Of a stretch of 6,601 nt of DNA, positions 1-5,787 are shown in pieces (positions within the stretch are counted from its first letter, which is position 1; each line of letters begins with the position of its first letter). Under the pieces are notes generated by a model. The model had not been told where the DNA came from and did no database searches. It worked only from the letters and a program-made list of their open reading frames with translations. The translations under genes were made by a program, and so were the position numbers. This DNA is from Bacillota bacterium (lineage in GTDB: Bacteria > Bacillota > Clostridia > Lachnospirales > Lachnospiraceae): the NCBI GenBank assembly GCA_023458855.1, contig JAEWWQ010000430.1, forward strand, positions 1 through 6,601, given 5' to 3'.

Positions 1-686
1 ATGTTCTCCCGCATATACACCAGATCGCAGCCTCTGTATTCAGTACAAAACAGGTCAGTAATCAAATGACAGCATTACAGATTGTATTAACAAGTGCAAG
101 GGCTACTTTACTTAGGGGAGGTATTGGATTCCTGTTGGGAACGATTTGTGGTTTTGTTCTTGCATTATTTATGAAATTATCGCGAATTGTAGAAAAAACC
201 ATTTTTCCTTATCTGATGTTGATTCAGATGATACCTATTTTAGGTATGGCGCCAATTATTCTTTCCATTACCCATAGTATTGATACGAGCAGAATTGTAA
301 TAGCAGCTATCCTGACCTTCTACCCTGTAGCGACAAATACATTGGCTGGTTTCAATTCAGTAGAAAAAGAAAAATATGAACTGATGAATTCTTATGCAGC
401 TAACAAATACGTTGTTTATACCAAAATGCTGATTCCAAGCTGCATTCCGTATTTTTTTACAGGGCTTAAGATATCAGCACCGATGGCACTCACAGCCTCT
501 ATATTGGTAGATACGCTGCAGGGAGATGGCGGATTGGGATGTATGTTATCGCAATCATTAAAACATGCAATGTCAATTTATGTTTTCTGGCAAATCATAC
601 TCTTAAGTGCGGTTGTTGGAATCCTGAGCTGCTATCTTATGGGCGTGATAGAAAAAGTCGTAACGCCGTATAAGGAGGTTCAGTGA
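1..686 (+). CDS. ABC transporter permease, SsuC/TauC/ThiX type (5' end outside window)
   Basis: Inner-membrane channel subunit of an importer that works with the permease and lipoprotein encoded next. The frame is open from base 3 to the stop at 684-686, giving 227 visible residues, so the first in-frame ATG (66) is probably internal. The residues before it contain a VLPHIHQI stretch matching the 'LP-P--I' motif that precedes the first core helix in this family, and the neighbouring permease has the equivalent LPLPSRI. Several hydrophobic segments follow. The cytoplasmic EAA loop that contacts the ATPase lies at about visible residues 126-150 (SYAAN, then a MLIP motif and IPYFFTGLK). The loop departs from the usual EAA---G consensus, with an AAN triplet where LGA is common. 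Full family members run about 250-280 residues, so some 30-50 are missing on the left. Family assignment is firm; the substrate (pyrimidine) is inferred from the downstream genes. Confidence 0.9.
   Translation, partial: VLPHIHQIAASVFSTKQVSNQMTALQIVLTSARATLLRGGIGFLLGTICGFVLALFMKLSRIVEKTIFPYLMLIQMIPILGMAPIILSITHSIDTSRIVIAAILTFYPVATNTLAGFNSVEKEKYELMNSYAANKYVVYTKMLIPSCIPYFFTGLKISAPMALTASILVDTLQGDGGLGCMLSQSLKHAMSIYVFWQIILLSAVVGILSCYLMGVIEKVVTPYKEVQ
672..678 (+). promoter_or_regulatory. Ribosome binding site deciding the start of the second permease
   Basis: A perfect AAGGAGG lies inside the last codons of the first permease. It is 7 bases before ATG 686 but only 4 before the in-frame GTG at 683. 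The spacing favours ATG 686, which overlaps the upstream stop as TGATG and suggests translational coupling. Confidence 0.8.
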
Positions 687-1519
687 TGATTCAAAAAAAG
701 AAAAGCATTTATAAAAGATTACTTGAAAATAAAAAGCTGGAGAAGGCATCGGGAGTCTTCCTTCCCGTTGTATTTGGTCTCTTTATTTTGCTATTGTGGC
801 AGACGCAGGGGTTACATAAATTGTTGAACACGGACACTTTCACATTGCCGCTGCCAAGCAGAATTATCAGTATTATTTTTGAAAATGGAAGCAAAATCAT
901 GGAAAATACAGTGGCTACTGTGATCGTAGCGGTATGTGGTCTGATACTTGGGTCGCTGCTTGGGTATGGAATTGCCATCATCGCAACTTTTTTCCCGAAA
1001 TGGGGAAGCGGGGGGCTGTCAGTAGTAGGTGCATTTAATGCCATTCCAATCGTAGCGCTGGCACCTGTGATTACGAACTGGACCAAAGGTGTGAGTAAGG
1101 ATGCAAATGTTCGCAGTATGGTAGCCAAGATTATTGTAGTCATGATCGTATGCATTGCCTCCATGAGTGTAAATGCATTCCGGGGATTATCAGAACTGAA
1201 ACCTTTTTCAGAAGATCTGATGATGTCCTATGCCGCAAACAGAAAAACAATTTTTCTGAAGCTCCGGTTACCAAATAGTATTCCCTATATTTTCACAGCG
1301 TTAAAGGTAAGCGTGCCTGCAAGTGTTATCAGTGCAATTGTAAGTGAATATTTTGCAGAGTATATCATCGGAGTGGGGAGACAGATTCGGGAGAACATCG
1401 TGTTGGCACAGTATGCGACGGCATGGGCCTATATCGCGATCGCGAGTATGATCGGTATCGTAATGTATGGGATACTGATGATTATGGAAGGTATTTTGCT
1501 GAAGGCCCGAAAAGCCTGA
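686..1519 (+). CDS. ABC transporter permease, SsuC/TauC/ThiX type (second subunit)
   Basis: 277 residues from ATG 686, a normal full length for the family. Residues 1-20 are Lys/Arg rich and cytoplasmic, followed by a first membrane helix at about 24-38. The LPLPSRI motif is at 54-60, with further helices at about 75-103, 111-130, 145-165, 205-223 and 245-270. The EAA-type loop lies at about 178-206 (SYAAN 181-185, RLP 194-196, IPYIFTALK). Its AAN triplet is shared with the preceding permease, so the two are related paralogues, but their sequences differ clearly elsewhere; they probably form a heterodimeric channel rather than the homodimer typical of SsuC or TauC. The segment at 131-146 (TNWTKGVSKDANVRSM) is longer and more polar than the matching stretch of the first permease. 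The gene is coupled to the upstream permease by a one-base overlap and followed after 40 bases by the binding-protein gene. Confidence 0.93.
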   Translation: MIQKKKSIYKRLLENKKLEKASGVFLPVVFGLFILLLWQTQGLHKLLNTDTFTLPLPSRIISIIFENGSKIMENTVATVIVAVCGLILGSLLGYGIAIIATFFPKWGSGGLSVVGAFNAIPIVALAPVITNWTKGVSKDANVRSMVAKIIVVMIVCIASMSVNAFRGLSELKPFSEDLMMSYAANRKTIFLKLRLPNSIPYIFTALKVSVPASVISAIVSEYFAEYIIGVGRQIRENIVLAQYATAWAYIAIASMIGIVMYGILMIMEGILLKARKA

Positions 1520-1559
1520 AGCTGAATCATAAATCTAACACAATACAAGGAGGAGCAGA

Positions 1560-2750
1560 ATGATGAAAAAAAGAAGCAGAAAATTAATCAGTTTATTGTG
1601 CACTGTCGCTTTAGCAGGAGCAATGGTTACAGGATGTGGCAGCAGTACTAAGACAACAGCAGAAACGGTGACAGAAACAGTTGCCGCAACAGAAGAGGCG
1701 GCAACCGCATCAGAAGCAGTATCAGAATCAGCAGAGGCTGAAACACAGACATCGGAAGCCAAAGGTGATAATGAGGCTCTTATTGTTGCAGCGGCAAAGG
1801 AGGGAAAGGTAGGTAACTGGGGACTCGGAAATGAATACGAGATTCAGGCACTGTTAAGTAAGTACGGACAGGACACTTCCTTTTTAAGTCAGGCATTTGA
1901 TATGGATGGATTTGATGATGATTCCATCACACTTGCATCAGCAATGACATATAACGAGTTAGGACTTGTTAAAAACGATTATGATGGCGGATATGGATAC
2001 GGTGATACGGTCGGAACAATTGATATGAATGATGAAGGTGTTGCAATGCTTGAAGATAATATCTTTTGTACAAAAGCTTTTGCGGAAGCAAATCCCAATA
2101 CAGTAAAAGCATTCTTATATGCTTCCTTAAAAGGATGGAAATATGCATGTGAAAATCCGGATGAAGCGGCTGAAATCGTATATAAATATGGTTCTTCCGT
2201 GTCACCGGAACATCAGTCCTATATGGCAGGCGAGGTCAAGAAATTAGTTGAGACAGATACCACAGGTGCAGCAGTAACAGACTACGGTAAGATGGATGAA
2301 GCAGCAATGCAGCAGACACTGGATCTTGCCAAGACCTATATCAAACTGGACGATTCTGCAGCAGCAGACAAATTGCAGGCTCTTACCTTAGATGATATCA
2401 GAGATACTTCTTATTGGGAGGAAGCAACTGCATCAGCAGATGGCGCATTCGGTACACCGGAGAAAGCAGAAGTATCCATTCAGTTGAAATGGCTTCCGCA
2501 GGCGCAGTTCATGGGCTATTATGTGGCTCTTGATAAGGGTTACTATGAGGAAGCAGGTCTGACTGTTAATATCGTTTCCGGAGGCGGAGATATCGGTGAA
2601 ACAACAGCGGTCAACAACGGAACAGTAGACTTTGGTGTAACATGGGTATCGAACCTGATTGCTGCTGATGCAGGCGGTATGGATCTTCTGGAAGTTGCAC
2701 AGATATATCAAAGATCAGGGCTTGTACTTGTATACAAATTAGAGCAGTAA
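1560..2750 (+). CDS. NMT1/THI5-like substrate-binding lipoprotein with permuted domain order
   Basis: Extracytoplasmic, lipid-anchored binding protein, 396 residues, that should deliver substrate to the two permeases. AAGGAGG at 1547-1553 sits 6 bases before ATG 1560 (9 before ATG 1563, also possible). Residues 1-25 form a lipoprotein signal peptide (MMKKRSRK, hydrophobic core, VTGC lipobox) with acylated Cys26. A low-complexity Ala/Glu/Thr/Ser linker spans 27-70. Then comes what is normally the middle and C-terminal part of the family: VGNWGLGNEYE at 84-94, AMTYNEL, a Gly/Tyr-rich stretch, EDNIFCTKAF, PNTVKAFLYAS and a C-terminal-like DDIRDTSYWEEA. Only after this, at 304-396, comes the segment that normally opens the mature protein: IQLKWLPQAQFMGYY, DKGYYEEAGL, SGGGDIGET, GTVDFGV and IYQRSGLVLVYK. 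The chain ends there with LEQ. All main parts appear present, once each, in swapped order. Pyrimidine as ligand is inferred from context and from the family's known HMP-binding members (ThiY, Thi5). Confidence 0.9.
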   Translation: MMKKRSRKLISLLCTVALAGAMVTGCGSSTKTTAETVTETVAATEEAATASEAVSESAEAETQTSEAKGDNEALIVAAAKEGKVGNWGLGNEYEIQALLSKYGQDTSFLSQAFDMDGFDDDSITLASAMTYNELGLVKNDYDGGYGYGDTVGTIDMNDEGVAMLEDNIFCTKAFAEANPNTVKAFLYASLKGWKYACENPDEAAEIVYKYGSSVSPEHQSYMAGEVKKLVETDTTGAAVTDYGKMDEAAMQQTLDLAKTYIKLDDSAAADKLQALTLDDIRDTSYWEEATASADGAFGTPEKAEVSIQLKWLPQAQFMGYYVALDKGYYEEAGLTVNIVSGGGDIGETTAVNNGTVDFGVTWVSNLIAADAGGMDLLEVAQIYQRSGLVLVYKLEQ

Positions 2751-2789
2751 GTGCAGTTAACACAAGAAAGAAGCAGGAACAAACAATGG

Positions 2790-2831
2790 TGTGCGGTGTC
2801 TGAAAGTGGGCATCGCACATTTAGCTATTTA
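2790..2831 (+). terminator. Intergenic stem-loop, possible weak or partial terminator
   Basis: Bases 2790-2800 (TGTGCGGTGTC) pair with 2809-2819 (GGCATCGCACA) to give an 11-bp stem with two G-U pairs and an 8-base loop. An A-rich run (AAACAA) precedes it. A broken T-rich stretch (TTTAGCTATTTAATT) follows, weaker than a standard U-tract. It lies 40 bases after the binding-protein stop, inside the 136-base gap before the dihydropyrimidinase. It may lower readthrough into the catabolic genes or protect the 3' end of the transport mRNA. Full termination is not shown, because no convincing promoter is visible downstream. Confidence 0.5.
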
Positions 2832-2874
2832 ATTCATGACAAGTGAGTGGATTGCCGCTTCATCTTGTATAGTC

Positions 2875-2880
2875 AGGAGG
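2875..2880 (+). promoter_or_regulatory. Ribosome binding site deciding the dihydropyrimidinase start
   Basis: AGGAGG ends directly against ATG 2881 (no spacer) and lies 6 bases before the in-frame ATG 2887. The second is the usable start. It also begins the protein at MVDLIIKNGK, the normal N-terminus of this family. Confidence 0.8.
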
Positions 2881-2886
2881 ATGTAT

Positions 2887-4257
2887 ATGGTAGATTTAAT
2901 CATTAAGAACGGAAAAGTAATAACGGCAAAAGAAAGCTTCATAGCTGACATTGCAGTAAAAGACGGGAAAATTGTTGCAGTTGGAAAGGAACTGGGCCTG
3001 GAAGCAGGAAAAACAGTGGATGCAACCGGGAAACTGGTGCTTCCGGGTGCCATTGATGCGCATACGCATCTGGCAATGCCATTTGGCGGTACTGTTTCAG
3101 CCGACAGTTATCTATCCGGAACAAGGGCAGCAGCATGCGGCGGGGTCACGACCGTATTTGACTATCCGGTGCAGAGAAAAGGAAATACCATTATGGGGCT
3201 TGTAAATTCCAAAAAAGAAATCTGTGAAAAGGAAGCCTGTATTGATTATGCATTTCACTGCTGTATCACAGATTTGAATGGGGGAGCGTTATTAGAAGAG
3301 ATGGAAACAGCAGTTGCAGAAGGAGTAACCAGCTTTAAGTGTTTTCTGGTCTATAAGAAGGAAGGCATGATGGTAGACGATGGAACACTTGTAAAATTAT
3401 TACTTCGTGCAAAAGAACTGGGAGCAATGCTGAATGTACACGCGGAGAACCCGGATTTGATTGATATGAATATTGCTGATTTTCTTGCGGAGGGAAAAAC
3501 AAGTGCCTGGTATCATTATCTTAGCAGACCGGAATACGTGGAAGCGGAGGCAGATAAGAGAGCCGTCCATTGGGCCAGATCATTTGACGCACCTATCTAT
3601 CTGGTTCATATGGCTGATAAAGAAGGTCTGGAGGAATGTATTAAAGCAAAGACAGAGGGACATGAGGTATATATTGAAACTTGCCCACAGTACCTGGAAT
3701 TTACATGTGATGTATACAAAAGAGAAGATGGCAGAAACTTCGTATGTTCTCCGCCTATGAAAGGCAGGGAGAGCCAGGAGGCCTTATGGAAGGCAATTAA
3801 GAACGGCATGATAGATACAGTTGCAACTGACCATTGTCCATTCCAGAGCTATGAAAAGGACTGGGGGAAAGATGATTTTACAAAGATTCCAAATGGATGT
3901 GCAGGTGTAGAAAACTTATATCCCTATATGTTAGCAGCAGCCAATGCAGGAAAGATCAGTTTTGAAAGAGCGGTAGAATTATGTTCTGCCAATCCTGCAA
4001 AAATATTCGGATGTGCAGATAAGGGTTCCTTAAGTGTTGGCAAGGATGCGGATATTGTCATTTACGACACGAAGAAAGATGTTACCATTCACGTCGACAA
4101 CATGCATTCCGATTATGACCATACGATCTGGGAAGGGAAAGAACTTCATGGATATCCGGTACAGACTTATCTCAGGGGAAATCTTGTATATGACAACGGT
4201 GAATTTGTCGGAACACCGGGTATGGGAAAATATGTGAAAAGAGTGAGCAGAAAATAG
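2887..4257 (+). CDS. hydA: Dihydropyrimidinase (D-hydantoinase family)
   Basis: Cytoplasmic zinc amidohydrolase that opens the ring of 5,6-dihydrouracil/dihydrothymine to N-carbamoyl-beta-amino acids, step two of reductive pyrimidine degradation; family members also act on hydantoins. It has 456 residues, the usual length. The frame is open back to an ATG at 2836, but the AGGAGG at 2875-2880 selects ATG 2887. The first ~50 residues form the small beta domain (IIKNGKVI), then the TIM barrel. All metal ligands of the binuclear centre are visible: HxH at 59/61 (DAHTH), carboxylated Lys151 (SFKCF), His185 (NVHAE), His241 (LVHM) and Asp315 (ATDHCPF). These fall at nearly the same positions as in characterised D-hydantoinases (59, 61, 150, 183, 239, 315). 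Tyr156 matches the oxyanion-hole tyrosine. SPPMKG at 288-293 is also typical. It is followed 27 bases later by the dehydrogenase. Allantoinase is less likely, given that neighbour and the overall similarity. Exact substrate cannot be read from sequence. Confidence 0.93.
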   Translation: MVDLIIKNGKVITAKESFIADIAVKDGKIVAVGKELGLEAGKTVDATGKLVLPGAIDAHTHLAMPFGGTVSADSYLSGTRAAACGGVTTVFDYPVQRKGNTIMGLVNSKKEICEKEACIDYAFHCCITDLNGGALLEEMETAVAEGVTSFKCFLVYKKEGMMVDDGTLVKLLLRAKELGAMLNVHAENPDLIDMNIADFLAEGKTSAWYHYLSRPEYVEAEADKRAVHWARSFDAPIYLVHMADKEGLEECIKAKTEGHEVYIETCPQYLEFTCDVYKREDGRNFVCSPPMKGRESQEALWKAIKNGMIDTVATDHCPFQSYEKDWGKDDFTKIPNGCAGVENLYPYMLAAANAGKISFERAVELCSANPAKIFGCADKGSLSVGKDADIVIYDTKKDVTIHVDNMHSDYDHTIWEGKELHGYPVQTYLRGNLVYDNGEFVGTPGMGKYVKRVSRK

Positions 4258-4274
4258 CTGCCAGAGCAGCAGAT

Positions 4275-4279
4275 GGGAG
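4275..4279 (+). promoter_or_regulatory. Ribosome binding site deciding the dehydrogenase start
   Basis: GGGAG lies 5 bases before ATG 4285. The in-frame ATG at 4273 has only a weak AGAG upstream and would place GGGAG inside the gene. ATG 4285 (MDYSEIIKAT) is therefore preferred, adding or losing only four residues. Confidence 0.55.
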
Positions 4280-4284
4280 CAAGT

Positions 4285-5769
4285 ATGGATTATAGCGAAA
4301 TCATCAAGGCCACAGAATGTGGGAATTGCCTTTTGTGCCATAATTCACCATGTACAAGGGCATGTCCCTACGGAGTGCCGGCAGCTGAGATCATTACCTC
4401 ATTAAGATTTGAAAATGAAACAGGGGCGGCCAATAAATTGCCGGATATTCTGCCATGTACAGAATGTGAAGAAAAATTTTGCATGCGTGCCTGCTTAAGA
4501 GGAAAAGTCGACAGGCCGGTTGACATCAGGACATTAATGGAAATTGCAGCGAACCAGAAAAAGGGAAATGCGAAAGTTACAGATCTGACAGTTGAGTTTT
4601 GCGGCGTTACGTGCGAAAATCCTTTTTTCTTATCTTCCTCTGTTGTGGGAAGTAATTATGAGATGGTGGCAAAGGCCTTTGAAATGGGGTGGGCCGGTGT
4701 TGCATTTAAGACAATTGGAACATTTGTGCCACAAGAAGTTTCTCCAAGATTTGATAAACTGAGTAAAGAAAATAATCCTTTTATAGGTTTCAAGAATATC
4801 GAACAGATATCAGATCATACATTGGAAGAAAATCTTTTTTATATAAAAAAATTAAAAGAAAATTATCCGGGCAAAATCATTATTGCATCAATCATGGGAC
4901 AGAATGAAGGCGAGTGGACCTATCTTGCAGAATTGATGGAAAAAGCAGGTGCGGATATTATTGAATGCAATTTTTCCTGCCCGCATATGAGCGGGGAAGG
5001 ACTTGGAAGTGATGTTGGAACAAATCCTGAATTGGTACGATTATATACCAAAGCTGCAAGAAAGGGTACAACACTTCCTATTTTAGCCAAGATGACACCG
5101 AATATCACGAATATGGAGATACCGGCAAAGGCCGCCATGGAAGCAGGTGCTACTGGTATTGCTGCAATTAATACGATAAAAAGTGTTATGAACGTAAATC
5201 TGGATTCCTTTGCAACAGGACCGGATGTGGAAGGGAAGTCGTCAGTAGGGGGCTATTCAGGAAAAGCGGTGAAGCCGATAGCACTCCGTTTTATCCATGA
5301 TATGAAGAACTGTGCGGAATTAAAAGATACACCAATCAGCGGGATGGGTGGTATTGAGACATGGAAAGATGCAGCAGAATTTCTCACAATGGGATGCAGA
5401 AATTTACAGATCACGACGGCAGTCATGCAGTATGGCTACAGAATCATCGATGATCTTAAGGATGGACTTGGCAGGTATCTTGGTAATGCAGGTTATCAAA
5501 GTGTAGATGATATTATAGGGAAGGCATTGCCAAATCTGATTTCTGCTGAACAACTGAATCGTCACAGTATCTGCTATCCAAAGTTTAACCGGTCCAGGTG
5601 CGTTGGGTGTGGAAGATGTTACCTTTCCTGCTATGACGGAGGTCATCAGGCATTGGAACAGAATGAAGCAGGAAAACCGATTCTGGATGCGAAAAAATGT
5701 GTCGGTTGTCACCTGTGTGTGACAGTTTGTCCGGTAGGCGCTATCATGCCGGGTACCAGAATTATTTGA
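4285..5769 (+). CDS. preA: Dihydropyrimidine dehydrogenase, PreA-like, with extra N-terminal Fe-S domain
   Basis: FMN/iron-sulfur enzyme expected to reduce uracil or thymine to the 5,6-dihydro base, the first catabolic step. It has 494 residues, about 80 more than E. coli PreA (411). Residues 12-70 carry two cysteine sets, C15-x2-C18-x4-C23-x3-C27 and C58-x2-C61-x4-C66-x3-C70. They resemble the N-terminal two-cluster module of mammalian DPD, GltD and PreT. Residues ~98-410 are the dihydroorotate-dehydrogenase-like FMN barrel: NFSCPH with catalytic Cys232, KMTPN with Lys269, INT with Asn296, SGMGGI 352-357 and TTAVMQYG. Residues 439-482 carry two ferredoxin-type clusters, C439-x2-C-x2-C-x3-C449 with the PreA hallmark CYDGGHQA, and C472-x2-C-x2-C-x3-C482P. 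The FAD and NAD(P)H domains that lie between the Fe-S module and the barrel in DPD are absent, so electrons must come from another protein (a flavoprotein partner or ferredoxin; inference). It lies between dihydropyrimidinase and the carbamoyl hydrolase. Confidence 0.9.
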   Translation: MDYSEIIKATECGNCLLCHNSPCTRACPYGVPAAEIITSLRFENETGAANKLPDILPCTECEEKFCMRACLRGKVDRPVDIRTLMEIAANQKKGNAKVTDLTVEFCGVTCENPFFLSSSVVGSNYEMVAKAFEMGWAGVAFKTIGTFVPQEVSPRFDKLSKENNPFIGFKNIEQISDHTLEENLFYIKKLKENYPGKIIIASIMGQNEGEWTYLAELMEKAGADIIECNFSCPHMSGEGLGSDVGTNPELVRLYTKAARKGTTLPILAKMTPNITNMEIPAKAAMEAGATGIAAINTIKSVMNVNLDSFATGPDVEGKSSVGGYSGKAVKPIALRFIHDMKNCAELKDTPISGMGGIETWKDAAEFLTMGCRNLQITTAVMQYGYRIIDDLKDGLGRYLGNAGYQSVDDIIGKALPNLISAEQLNRHSICYPKFNRSRCVGCGRCYLSCYDGGHQALEQNEAGKPILDAKKCVGCHLCVTVCPVGAIMPGTRII

Positions 5770-5773
5770 AGAA

Positions 5774-5779
5774 GAGAGG
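5774..5779 (+). promoter_or_regulatory. Ribosome binding site deciding the M20 hydrolase start
   Basis: GAGAGG is followed by ATG 5781 after one base and by ATG 5788 after eight bases. Only ATG 5788 is well spaced and in frame with the hydrolase. The ATG at 5781 opens a 13-residue frame that ends at 5822. Confidence 0.6.
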
Positions 5780-5787
5780 TATGAATT

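Noticed and set aside
66..686. ATG 66 as the true start of the first permease
   Set aside because: The frame stays open to base 3 and the upstream residues match the family's LP-P--I motif, and no ribosome binding site precedes ATG 66. The gene is better read as cut by the window edge.
709..1164. Antisense frame of 151 codons opposite the second permease
   Set aside because: It lies wholly within a well-supported membrane-protein gene; its hydrophobic, Thr/Ala/Pro-rich composition is what the complement of such a gene gives.
1655..1770. Repeat-like low-complexity DNA rich in GCA/GAA/ACA codons
   Set aside because: No fixed repeat unit; it encodes the Ala/Glu/Thr/Ser tether of the lipoprotein, a common feature.
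2836..2873. Possible promoter (ATGACA ... TATAGT) before dihydropyrimidinase
   Set aside because: The 26-base spacing is far too long, and the -10-like box would place transcription start at the ribosome binding site.
2836..2886. N-terminal extension of dihydropyrimidinase from ATG 2836 or ATG 2881
   Set aside because: ATG 2836 lacks a ribosome binding site and adds residues not seen in the family; ATG 2881 abuts AGGAGG with no spacing.
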